A stretch of 64,000 nt of DNA from CBDUEF01 sp018063485 (GTDB lineage Bacteria; Pseudomonadota; Alphaproteobacteria; Rhodobacterales; Rhodobacteraceae). The notes beneath the pieces are model-generated. The model searched no databases. It saw nothing but the letters and a program-made list of their open reading frames with translations, and was not told the origin of the DNA. The stretch covers positions 186,001 to 250,000 of the forward strand of contig JBAOID010000018.1 in NCBI GenBank assembly GCA_037045435.1, written 5' to 3'. Position numbers and translations under genes: made by a program. Below are positions 30,530 through 37,850 of the stretch, in pieces; within the stretch, counting starts at the first letter, position 1; the number at the start of each line of letters is the position of its first letter.

Positions 30530-30727
30530 GGGAACCTCTGGCAAGACCGGGGGACAACAGGTGATAGCGCCAGTAAAGCGCGGGGTTGGCTAATTTTTGG
30601 TAAAGCCCGCTGCGCCCAATCCAGTTTATTTTTCGGCGGGTCGGTCCGGGTTTGCACGGTTATGCCCCTCTTGCCCCCGCGCTTTGCCCCGGTCATAACC
30701 AGGCCAAGCCGTCAAAAGGAGCCTGCC

Positions 30728-31132
30728 ATGATTGGACGTCTGAACCATGTTGCCATAGCTGTTCCCGATCTTGCGGCGGCTGTGGCGCTATACCGCGACA
30801 CTTTGGGTGCAAAGGTGGGTGCCCCGCAGGACGAGCCGGATCACGGGGTGACGGTGGTGTTCATCGAATTGCCCAATACCAAGATCGAGTTGCTGTATCC
30901 TTTGGGGCAAGGCTCTCCGATTGCCGGGTTTCTCGAAAAAAATCCGGCGGGCGGGATTCATCATATCTGCTATGAGGTTGAGGATATCGTGGCCGCACGG
31001 GACCGTCTGAAAGCCAGCGGCGCGCGGGTGTTGGGCAATGGCGAGCCGAAAATCGGTGCACATGGCAAGCCGGTATTGTTCCTGCATCCCAAGGATTTCA
31101 ATGGCTGTCTGGTAGAATTGGAGCAGGTATGA
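30728..31132 (+). CDS. mce: Methylmalonyl-CoA epimerase
   Basis: Methylmalonyl-CoA epimerase (134 aa, VOC fold), interconverting (2S)- and (2R)-methylmalonyl-CoA in propionyl-CoA assimilation. The family pattern is intact: RLNHVAIAVPDLAAA, the VVFIELPNTKIELLYPLG strand, GGIHHICYEVEDI with a metal-binding His, and FLHPKDFNGCLVELEQ with the C-terminal Glu. AAAGGAG precedes the ATG. It overlaps the DUF1467 gene by four bases, the arrangement usual in Rhodobacterales. Functionally linked with prpE at 1.4-3.3 kb. Confidence 0.93.
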   Translation: MIGRLNHVAIAVPDLAAAVALYRDTLGAKVGAPQDEPDHGVTVVFIELPNTKIELLYPLGQGSPIAGFLEKNPAGGIHHICYEVEDIVAARDRLKASGARVLGNGEPKIGAHGKPVLFLHPKDFNGCLVELEQV

Positions 31133-31401
31133 CCCTTACCGGTGCAATCGTCTTGCTGGCTGTGACATGGTTCATGGTGTTTTTCTGCGTGCTGCCCTGG
31201 CGGTTTGAAAGCCAGGGCGAGACGGGTGAGGTGGTGCCCGGAACGCCGGTTTCGGCGCCTTCGGATGTGCAATTGGGCCGCAAGATGCGGATCACCTCGA
31301 TGATCGCGGTGGTGGTATGGCTGGCGCTGGTGGGGATCATCTGGTCCGGCGTATTCACGCTGGATATGCTTGATGTGTTCAACATCATGGGCAAGCGCTG
31401 A
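31129..31401 (+). CDS. DUF1467 family membrane protein
   Basis: A 90-aa protein with two transmembrane helices (residues ~5-22 and ~55-77) and the family segment LPWRFESQGETGEVVPGTP between them. DUF1467 proteins are typical of alphaproteobacteria and are commonly encoded next to methylmalonyl-CoA epimerase, as here, where the ATG overlaps the mce stop. Function unknown. It is convergent, with no gap, with the EI24 gene. Confidence 0.85.
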   Translation: MTLTGAIVLLAVTWFMVFFCVLPWRFESQGETGEVVPGTPVSAPSDVQLGRKMRITSMIAVVVWLALVGIIWSGVFTLDMLDVFNIMGKR

Positions 31402-32130
31402 TCAGGGTTTGCGCACCGCAGGAATGATCGAATGTGCCGGGCTGCGCTGCCAAAGCCTGTGAAAGATATGGGTAAAGGTAGCAACGCCCAGTACCGGGAT
31501 GATCAGGTTCACCAGCGGCAGCGACAGCATCAGGGCCATCAGCGTGCCTGCGATCCACAGGGCCAGCCAGTGGCGGCTGCGCAGCTCTTTCGCCGCTGAG
31601 CGGCCGAGGCGGCGGCTGGCGACAAGGGTGAAATACTCGCGCCCCAGCAAAAAGCCGTTCAATGCCCAGAAGATCACCGGAAAGAATGGCCCGGCAAAGG
31701 CATAGAAGATCAATGCCAGCACATTCAGCGCGATCATGAGGCCCAGAAAATTCACCGTATCGCGCAGGGTATCGCCAAAGCCCAAGGGGGTTGCGGGGGG
31801 CAGGCCGGGGTAGTGGCGATCTTCGACCGCATCGGCGATGTCTTCGAGAAACAGGCTTGCAAAGGCCGAGGCGACGGGAACCATCAAGAACACCGACAGC
31901 CCGATCATCAGCAAGAATGACCCCAAACCGAGCAGGGTATGCAGCCCGCCGATCGGGCCATAATAAGGAATGCTGATCGAACCGGGGGTGAACCATTCGA
32001 TCAGGGCCAGAAATCCGGCATAGACGCCGCCCAGCAGTGCCAGCGCCAGCAGGATGCCAAGGATGACGACGCGCAGAAAACGCCCGTCGGTGATCTGGCC
32101 AAGCGCGCGCAAGAAGGCGATGAAGATCAT
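31402..32130 (-). CDS. EI24/CysZ-like membrane protein
   Basis: A 242-aa integral membrane protein with about four to five transmembrane helices and EI24/CysZ family features (SFLLMIGLSVFLMVPVASAF, FLEDIADAVEDRHYPGLPPA, FWALNGFLLGREYFTLVASR). CysZ of enteric bacteria is a sulfate permease; Rhodobacterales EI24 proteins have not been shown to share that role, so I keep the call general. Its start overlaps the stop of the upstream nitroreductase gene by four bases, forming a two-gene operon. Confidence 0.82.
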   Translation of the reverse strand: MIFIAFLRALGQITDGRFLRVVILGILLALALLGGVYAGFLALIEWFTPGSISIPYYGPIGGLHTLLGLGSFLLMIGLSVFLMVPVASAFASLFLEDIADAVEDRHYPGLPPATPLGFGDTLRDTVNFLGLMIALNVLALIFYAFAGPFFPVIFWALNGFLLGREYFTLVASRRLGRSAAKELRSRHWLALWIAGTLMALMLSLPLVNLIIPVLGVATFTHIFHRLWQRSPAHSIIPAVRKP

Positions 32131-32708
32131 GCCGAAAGCCAGGTGGTCAGGGCGTTGGCGTCGGGGCGGGGGCGGTCGGTGACAGCGGTATCGGGCGGCG
32201 TGCCGATATGGATGATGCCTGCCACGGATTCGCTTTCAGTGCAGCCGAAGGCCTCGGTGATGAAGGCGCGGTCATGCGCGGGCCAGCCGGTCAGCCAATT
32301 GGCCCCCCAGCCAGCGGCAAGGGCGGTGGCAAGCAGGTTGAAGCAGAGCGCGCCGGCAGAGAGGAGTTGTTCGATGGCGGGAATTTTCTCGACGGTCCGG
32401 GGAGCGCTTATCACCACCACGGCCAAATCACCGCGATCAAAATGGCCACGGCCCTTTTCGATCTGCTCGACATCCAGGCCAAGGGCATGGCCGCGCGTGG
32501 CGGCGAGTTCAGCCAGCCGTTTCATCGCGCCTCGTTCGATCACCACCAGTCGCCAGGGTTCGAGCTTGCCGTGATCTGGCACCCGAAGCGCGGTGGCGAG
32601 GATGCTGCGCAGGGCGGCATGATCCGGCACTGCCCCGGTGTAGAGTTTGGCGGAAAATGAATGGCGCCGGGCGAGAAAGGCTTGCGCGGCGGGGTCGGGT
32701 TGCGGCAT
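32127..32708 (-). CDS. Nitroreductase family protein
   Basis: An FMN-dependent nitroreductase-family protein of 193 aa, of the YdjA-like subgroup. Visible: FLARRHSFSAKLYTG with the flavin-binding RR, RVPDHGKLEPWRLVVIERG, and the second-half segment ATALAAGWGANWLTGWPAHD followed by GIIHIGTP. It would reduce nitro or quinone-type substrates with NAD(P)H; the physiological substrate is unknown. It is transcribed with the EI24 gene and divergent from the YggU gene. Confidence 0.85.
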   Translation of the reverse strand: MPQPDPAAQAFLARRHSFSAKLYTGAVPDHAALRSILATALRVPDHGKLEPWRLVVIERGAMKRLAELAATRGHALGLDVEQIEKGRGHFDRGDLAVVVISAPRTVEKIPAIEQLLSAGALCFNLLATALAAGWGANWLTGWPAHDRAFITEAFGCTESESVAGIIHIGTPPDTAVTDRPRPDANALTTWLSA

Positions 32709-32769
32709 GGCGGACTCCTTTGCCCGGCAGACTCGGGCAAAGCGGCGCGAGCGTCAAGAGAGGGGAGCG

Positions 32770-33024
32770 ATGGAAAAGGCGGCATGGGCGGCGCGGGCGG
32801 TGCCGGGGGCGGAATTTGCGGTGCGGGTGACGCCAAGGGCGCGGCGGGCGGCGATTTCGGATGAGGGCGGGGTAATGAAGGTGGCCGTTACCGCCCCGCC
32901 CGAGGATGGCCGCGCCACGGCAGCGGTGATTGAGGCGCTGGCCCATGCCTTGGGCGTGGCAAAGACAAGGCTGACCCTGTTGCGGGGGGCCACCTCGCGC
33001 GACAAGGTGTTCCGACTGGATTAG
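32770..33024 (+). CDS. DUF167 (YggU) family protein
   Basis: An 84-aa DUF167 protein, family named after E. coli YggU. The core FAVRVTPRARRAAISDEGG, the VAVTAPPEDGRATAAVIEAL helix and the final LLRGATSRDKVFRLD are typical. ATG at 32770 with GAGGGGAG upstream. Its stop overlaps the stop of the convergent gene. Function unknown. Confidence 0.85.
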   Translation: MEKAAWAARAVPGAEFAVRVTPRARRAAISDEGGVMKVAVTAPPEDGRATAAVIEALAHALGVAKTRLTLLRGATSRDKVFRLD

Positions 33025-33341
33025 GCGATATCGGCGGGGGGCTTGGTTGGTCCCGGTGGGGGTTTTGCGGATTTGCGCGGTTTTTTGGCTTTGTTTGCTT
33101 CAGGCTCGGGTGAAAACACGATCCTGTAGCTGCCTTCGGGCAGATTGAGTGCTGCCGCCAGATCGCGCAATTGTGCCATCGACAGGGTAAGGCGCATCGG
33201 TGTATCGGTGCGCGGATCAAGCTGTTCGATCACCACGCAATCTTCAAAGGCCTCGATGGTGATGTCTTCTTGCAAGGGGGCGGCACCCTCATCAATGAGG
33301 GTGATCACGGTGGCGTCGAAATCGTGCTCGATGGTAAACAT
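33021..33341 (-). CDS. Hypothetical protein, 106 aa
   Basis: A small soluble protein, MFTIEHDFDATVITLIDEGA at the N-terminus and a Lys/Pro-rich tail (KAKKPRKSAKPPPGPTKPPA). The middle (VVIEQLDPRTDTPMRLTLSM, LRDLAAALNLPEGSYRIVF) looks like an ordered alpha/beta domain, and the composition matches real Rhodobacterales genes. I do not recognise a characterised family. It is convergent with the YggU gene (3-4 base overlap) and divergent from the M48 lipoprotein gene. Confidence 0.65.
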   Translation of the reverse strand: MFTIEHDFDATVITLIDEGAAPLQEDITIEAFEDCVVIEQLDPRTDTPMRLTLSMAQLRDLAAALNLPEGSYRIVFSPEPEANKAKKPRKSAKPPPGPTKPPADIA

Positions 33342-33471
33342 GGGATAATTCTAGGCCGTAACTCCGTTGGGCTCAACTGCAATTGATCAGCAGCAGAGCG
33401 CCGATAGCGCGCATTGGCCTTTCACTGTCAGCGGGGTTTGGTATCTGGGGGATAAGGACAAGGAGCGAGCA

Positions 33472-34191
33472 ATGCGGCTATGGGCAGGATTGGGTTTGGC
33501 GCTGGGTTTGGCGGGCTGTGTCGCTGCGTTGCCAGCGGCGCAGACCTGGCCGCAAACCCCGCAACCAGCGGTTTTGGCTCAGAATTTGCCGCCCGCGAGC
33601 GCGCTGACGAATTTTCGCGCGGTGGCGACCCGGTTGGAGCCGGTGGCCGAGGCTGCGTGCCGCGATATTGGGCGGGTGCGAAATTGCGATTTCCGCATTG
33701 TGATTGATGATCGCCCGAACCAGCCAGCGAATGCGTTTCAAACTCTTGATAGTGCCGGGCGGCCGATCCTGGCTTTCTCGGCGGCGCTGATTTCGGATGC
33801 GCTCAACGCCGACGAACTGGCCTTTGTGATCGGTCATGAGGCTGCGCATCACATTCTGGGCCACATCCCGCAGGCTGAACAACAGGCCTTGACCGGGGCT
33901 TTGTTGGCCGGGGCGATTGCGACGGCATCGGGGCTGGATCGGGCCGGGATCGAGCAGGCGCAACAGATGGGGGCGGCAGTGGCCGCGCGCAGCTATTCCA
34001 AGGACTTCGAGTTGCAAGCCGACGCCTTGGGGGCCGAAGTGGCCTTTCATGCGGGCTATGATCCGGTGAAGGGCGCGGCATTCTTTGACCGCTTGCCCGA
34101 TCCGGGCGACAAGTTTCTGGGCAGCCATCCTGCCAATGCGCAGCGCAAGGCGGTGGTGCTGCGGGTAATGGCGCAATTGACCGGGCGATAG
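33472..34191 (+). CDS. M48-family metalloprotease, lipoprotein
   Basis: A 239-aa zinc metallopeptidase of family M48. The N-terminus MRLWAGLGLALGLAGC is a lipoprotein signal with lipobox LAGC, so the protein is anchored in an envelope membrane facing the periplasm. The catalytic HExxH is intact as IGHEAAHHILGH, and the third-ligand region FELQADALGAEVAFHAGYD follows, as does the LGSHPANAQRKAVV segment. Role probably in envelope quality control, as for BepA/LoiP. The ATG at 33472 follows AAGGAGCGAGCA. In contrast to the protein at 12964-13989 it retains the active site. Confidence 0.88.
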   Translation: MRLWAGLGLALGLAGCVAALPAAQTWPQTPQPAVLAQNLPPASALTNFRAVATRLEPVAEAACRDIGRVRNCDFRIVIDDRPNQPANAFQTLDSAGRPILAFSAALISDALNADELAFVIGHEAAHHILGHIPQAEQQALTGALLAGAIATASGLDRAGIEQAQQMGAAVAARSYSKDFELQADALGAEVAFHAGYDPVKGAAFFDRLPDPGDKFLGSHPANAQRKAVVLRVMAQLTGR

Positions 34192-34223
34192 ATATGTCCG
34201 GGCGACAGGTGAGAGTGGCCGCC

Positions 34224-34237
34224 TTGATTTATATCAA
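34224..34237. promoter_or_regulatory. FNR-type box upstream of the DUF6455-like gene
   Basis: TTGATTTATATCAA matches the FNR/FnrL consensus TTGAT-N4-ATCAA at all ten defined positions, and is extended by CC/GG to a longer palindrome. It lies 61 bases upstream of the ATG at 34298 and 33 bases after the M48 gene, positioned to control the downstream small gene under low oxygen. Confidence 0.7.
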
Positions 34238-34297
34238 GGCGGTGGCGCGCAGGGCTTGCCACTCTGGGAAATCTTTGGCCATGGGAGAGGCATCAAG

Positions 34298-34555
34298 ATG
34301 ATGGGATATGTCGATGATCCGCGGGCCTGGGCCTATACGCGGGGAATGACGCGGGCTTTGGGGGTGAACCTGACCAAGGCGGTGGTGCAAGGCTGGGTCA
34401 GCCGCGATCATTTGCAGGCTTTGGTGGCCACCTGTCAAAGCTGCGAGCAAACCGCCTGCTGCACGGACTGGCTGGCGCGCACCACACGGGCCGAGGCTGT
34501 GCCGGGGTTTTGCCCCAACAAGCCCGAAATCGAGGCGCTGGGCGGCGGATTTTAG
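34298..34555 (+). CDS. DUF6455-like small cysteine-rich protein
   Basis: An 85-aa protein resembling DUF6455 of Rhodobacterales. It has a cluster of cysteines, CQSCEQTACCTDWL plus FCPNKPEIEAL at the C-terminus, arranged as in a metal- or Fe-S-binding or redox motif. The ATG at 34298 has GGGAGAGG seven bases upstream (a second ATG is at 34301). A perfect FNR-type box lies in its promoter region, which suggests expression under oxygen limitation. No characterised function known to me. Confidence 0.7.
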   Translation: MMGYVDDPRAWAYTRGMTRALGVNLTKAVVQGWVSRDHLQALVATCQSCEQTACCTDWLARTTRAEAVPGFCPNKPEIEALGGGF

Positions 34556-34594
34556 GGGCTTTCAGGCCGCGCGCCATCCGGGTAGTTTGCGGCC

Positions 34595-34951
34595 ATGTTG
34601 CAGATTGAAGATGTCTTGCGTGACCGCGGGTCGCGCTATGCGGTTTCAGGGGGGTCGGTGGCGGGGCGCGACGGGGTGAGCGCCTTTCTGGCCGATTTGA
34701 AACGTGCCAAGAAATTCGCCAAAGCCACGCATAACTCGTGGGCCGTGGTATTGTCGGGCGAAGGTGCCGTCAAGAATGACGATGGTGAGGCGGGTGCGGC
34801 GGCGGTGATCCTGAAAATGATTGAACGCGAGGGGCTTGTCGATCACATCATCGTGGTGACGCGCTGGTATGGCGGCGTGCATCTGGGGGGCGACCGCTTT
34901 GCCCATGTGGTAAGCGCGGTGCGGGCCTATCTTGCGGCGTCGAAAGCGTAA
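34595..34951 (+). CDS. IMPACT/YigZ-family N-terminal domain protein
   Basis: A 118-aa protein made of the UPF0029/IMPACT N-terminal domain only: VSAFLADLKRAKKFAKATHN, SWAVVLSGEGAVKNDDGEA, and VVTRWYGGVHLGGDRFAHV, the latter being the family signature. E. coli YigZ is nearly twice as long and has an extra C-terminal domain, absent here. IMPACT proteins act on translation factors or Gcn2 in eukaryotes; the bacterial role is unclear. ATG at 34595. Confidence 0.82.
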   Translation: MLQIEDVLRDRGSRYAVSGGSVAGRDGVSAFLADLKRAKKFAKATHNSWAVVLSGEGAVKNDDGEAGAAAVILKMIEREGLVDHIIVVTRWYGGVHLGGDRFAHVVSAVRAYLAASKA

Positions 34952-35017
34952 CGGCTTTACAGGCCGCTTGGCTTTGCGTCACATAACCCGATGCCAGAAT
35001 GGGGCCGGGGGAATGGG

Positions 35018-35380
35018 ATGCTTGCGTTGATAGGTTCGGAAATCCGGCGGATTGGAAACACCTGCAAATGGTCGTGGGATGGCTGGTGGGCGGCCTGGGC
35101 CAGCGAGAAATCCCTGCGGCAATGGAGCGTGGTGAATGTCTTGTCAGCGGCGCTGGCGTTTTCGCTGCCGCTCAGCACCGTCGAGCGGGCGATGATCCTG
35201 GGGTTCGGTCTGCTGGTGCTTGCGGCGGAATTGTTCAATACAGCGATTGAAGAGGTGGTTGACTATATCTCGATCGAACAAGATCCGCGTGCGAAAAAGG
35301 CCAAGGATGTCGGGTCGGCCATGGTGGCAGTGACGGCGATTGCCGGTGGGGTGGTGTGGCTGGTGGTGCTGTCGGGCTAG
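35018..35380 (+). CDS. dgkA: Diacylglycerol kinase
   Basis: Small prokaryotic diacylglycerol kinase (120 aa), an inner-membrane trimer phosphorylating diacylglycerol to phosphatidic acid for lipid recycling. Three helices are visible, with the signature ELFNTAIEEVVDYIS (catalytic Glu and Asn) and DPRAKKAKDVGSAMV. The ATG at 35018 with GGGGGAATGG upstream gives the usual length; an earlier in-frame ATG adds nine residues. Its TAG stop is part of the CTAGAGCGCGTTG repeat sequence. Confidence 0.92.
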   Translation: MLALIGSEIRRIGNTCKWSWDGWWAAWASEKSLRQWSVVNVLSAALAFSLPLSTVERAMILGFGLLVLAAELFNTAIEEVVDYISIEQDPRAKKAKDVGSAMVAVTAIAGGVVWLVVLSG

Positions 35381-35389
35381 AGCGCGTTG
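35377..35389. repeat. Second copy of the CTAGAGCGCGTTG 13-mer
   Basis: Identical to 28436-28448 and, as there, containing the stop codon of the upstream gene. Here no complementary right arm is visible in the next 100 bases, so it may be a half-element. A GCGCCA/TGGCGC hairpin follows at about 35393-35412. Confidence 0.5.
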
Positions 35390-35486
35390 GGTGCGCCACG
35401 ACAAAATGGCGCGGATTTCGGGCGTTTGCAGCCGCTGCGAATAGCGGTCCTTGTGGTGCCGGCGGTGACTTTCAGGTCTGCTCCAA

Positions 35487-36470
35487 CTAGGGAAACCGAG
35501 GCGCAGGCCCCAGTGGAAACGGGCCAAGACTGACGCGGCCGTTTGCCGATTTCAGAACCAGATCAAGCACGTCGGGGTTGCTGCCCGCGGAAGCCATCAC
35601 CTCAAGCCCACGGGTGAGGTTGGGCGCGAAATCGGCTGTGATCAACCCAAGTGCCGCCAAGGCCGGCGGTAATCTGCGCCAGTTGGTGACGTGGAACGTC
35701 AGCGCGCCCTCGGCCCTGCCATCGGGACCGGCGGTAACAGAGCCATCGAGCGAGATTTGCAGATCCCCCCAGATCATCCGGCTGTCTTGCAACTCTATCG
35801 CGGTGAGTTTGGGCTGGGTTTGGCTGGCGTGACGGTCGATGGGCGCGGAAAAGCTGGCAAAGCTGTCGAGGTGGAGGTCTTGAATTGTCATGGGCAAGCC
35901 AGCGGCTGCCATTCGCGTGGCAAGCTGTGGATCAAGGGCAAGCTGGGTCACTTCAAGCCCGATGCGGTGGCTGTTCTTGCGGGAGGGGTCTTCGCGGCTG
36001 GCCAAAACCGCCTTGCTTGCCGAAATGGCCCAGCCATGATCTGAGGCCAACGCCGGATTTTCCGCCTCGAGCGTGGCTTCGTTCAGCCGCAGATCCACGC
36101 CGGGATGCAGCATGAGACTGGCCATCATGCGCGCCGAGGTCAGGTTCAGGCTTTCCTCCGGCAGGGTGATGGTTTGCTGGCTCGCAAGGGCGGCAATCAG
36201 ATGCCATGGTTTCCAAGTCATTGAGAAAATTTGCAGAAATGGCGCGCTCCAGCCAATACCCTTGGCCGGATCATAGGCCGATGGCGCGCCGATCGTCAGA
36301 TCAAAGCGATTGGGGAAACCTTGAACCGAGAGCGAGTCTCGCGATAGTTCCAGCCCGTTGTCCGAGGCAAAGATGGCCTCGACGCTGCGTTCAACCGCCG
36401 TTGCGCCGACGAACCAATAGCCGCTCCACAGCCCCGAAACCAGCAACACAACCCATAGCAAAGCGCGCAT
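35487..36470 (-). CDS. DUF2125 family protein
   Basis: A 327-aa protein with an N-terminal membrane anchor or uncleaved signal (MRALLWVVLLVSGLWSGYWF) and a large beta-rich exported domain typical of DUF2125 (LSVQGFPNRFDLTIGAPSA, FLQIFSMTWKPWHLIAAL). The family is alphaproteobacterial and uncharacterised. It is divergent from the MotA/MotB-like pair, sharing a 211-bp upstream region. Confidence 0.8.
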   Translation of the reverse strand: MRALLWVVLLVSGLWSGYWFVGATAVERSVEAIFASDNGLELSRDSLSVQGFPNRFDLTIGAPSAYDPAKGIGWSAPFLQIFSMTWKPWHLIAALASQQTITLPEESLNLTSARMMASLMLHPGVDLRLNEATLEAENPALASDHGWAISASKAVLASREDPSRKNSHRIGLEVTQLALDPQLATRMAAAGLPMTIQDLHLDSFASFSAPIDRHASQTQPKLTAIELQDSRMIWGDLQISLDGSVTAGPDGRAEGALTFHVTNWRRLPPALAALGLITADFAPNLTRGLEVMASAGSNPDVLDLVLKSANGRVSLGPFPLGPAPRFP

Positions 36471-36681
36471 CGACGGACCTTTCCCTTGCGGTGACCGTTT
36501 GTTTACACAGACAGGACAAAATTGACCAGAAGTTGCACCAAAGCTTGCTGCGATTGTCGAGGGTAGCCCAATTTATCGGGCCTCTGAGCAGATGGCGCAG
36601 AAATCCGGGCGGGTTTCGCTTGGCTAAACGGTGTCGCCTGCTATGGTTGGGGCATCGAGGCAGACGGGCAGATGCGAGCGG

Positions 36682-37848
36682 ATGGAAATACCGAAGGCGG
36701 ACCCAGAGATTACCTTCAGCCAGCCGATCCGGCAGATTGTCACCATGATGCTCGCTTGTGGGCTGGTGGGAGCGGGGGCCTGGCTGATCCATTCGACGGT
36801 GCTGGGGATTGTGGGCACCAACCCGATGCTGAACGGGGTGATTGTTCTGGTCTTCTTCTTGGGGGTGGCGGCCTGTTTTTGGCAGGTGTTCACCCTTGCG
36901 CAATCGGTCAGCTGGATCGAGCGTTTCGCCCGCCATGCGCCGGGTGCGGCCAGCCTTGCGCCGCCCAGCTTGCTGGCGCCTTTGGCGGCGCTGTTGCGCT
37001 CACGCGGGGCGCGGATGCAGATATCGGCCTCGTCGTCGCGCTCGATTCTGGAATCGGTCGCAACCCGGATTGATGAGGCGCGTGATATCACGCGCTATCT
37101 GACCAACCTGTTGGTTTTCCTGGGCCTTTTGGGCACATTCTATGGGCTGGCCACCACGGTTCCGGCTGTGGTTGAAACCATCCGGTCGCTTGCCCCGCAA
37201 GAGGGTGAGACCGGGCTTGAGGTGTTCGGCAAGCTGATGAGCGGCCTGGAAAGCCAGTTGGGCGGGATGGGGACGGCGTTTTCATCCTCGCTTTTGGGCC
37301 TTGCCGGGTCTTTGGTGGTGGGGCTGTTGGAGTTGTTCGCGGGCCATGGCCAGAACCGGTTTTACCGTGAGTTGGAGGAATGGCTGTCCTCAATCACCAG
37401 ACTGGGGTTTTCCTCGGGCGAGGGCGAGGATGCCGGGCCGGTTTCGGCGGTGCTGGACCATCTGAGCGCGCAGATTGATGTGCTGCAAACGCTGTTTTCA
37501 CAAACCGAGGCCAATCGCGCCGGGGTGGAAGAAGGTTTGCAACAGCTTAGCGGTGCGGTCGGCCTCTTGGGGCAGCAGATTGGGGCGGAGGCCGGGCAAG
37601 TGGCGGCGCTGTCGCGCATTGCCGAGGGGCAAGAGCGGCTGATTTCGGCGCTGACCGGGCCGGATGGCAGCGGCATGGTGGATGCCGAACAGCGGATGCG
37701 GCTGCGCTCAATTGATGTGCAACTACTTAAAATCCTTGAAGAAATGTCTGCCGGGCGGCAAGAAAGCCTTGCCGATCTGCGGGCCGATCTGTCCTCGCTG
37801 ACGGCGGCCATCCGGCAATTGTCGCGCAGCGGCACCGGGCGGGGCTGA
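36682..37848 (+). CDS. MotA/TolQ/ExbB-like inner-membrane channel protein
   Basis: A 388-aa inner-membrane protein of the MotA/TolQ/ExbB superfamily. Transmembrane helices lie near 18-40, 50-72, 132-160 and 192-222; the last two carry the family core (TNLLVFLGLLGTFYGLATT and GMGTAFSSSLLGLAGSLVVG). A long helical cytoplasmic tail (~225-388) rich in Q/E/L follows, much longer than in TolQ or ExbB. Its stop is two bases from the start of an OmpA-domain partner, so together they should form a proton- or sodium-driven stator-like complex. The ATG at 36682 lacks a strong ribosome site. Substrate or driven process unknown. Confidence 0.8.
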   Translation: MEIPKADPEITFSQPIRQIVTMMLACGLVGAGAWLIHSTVLGIVGTNPMLNGVIVLVFFLGVAACFWQVFTLAQSVSWIERFARHAPGAASLAPPSLLAPLAALLRSRGARMQISASSSRSILESVATRIDEARDITRYLTNLLVFLGLLGTFYGLATTVPAVVETIRSLAPQEGETGLEVFGKLMSGLESQLGGMGTAFSSSLLGLAGSLVVGLLELFAGHGQNRFYRELEEWLSSITRLGFSSGEGEDAGPVSAVLDHLSAQIDVLQTLFSQTEANRAGVEEGLQQLSGAVGLLGQQIGAEAGQVAALSRIAEGQERLISALTGPDGSGMVDAEQRMRLRSIDVQLLKILEEMSAGRQESLADLRADLSSLTAAIRQLSRSGTGRG

Positions 37849-37850
37849 CC

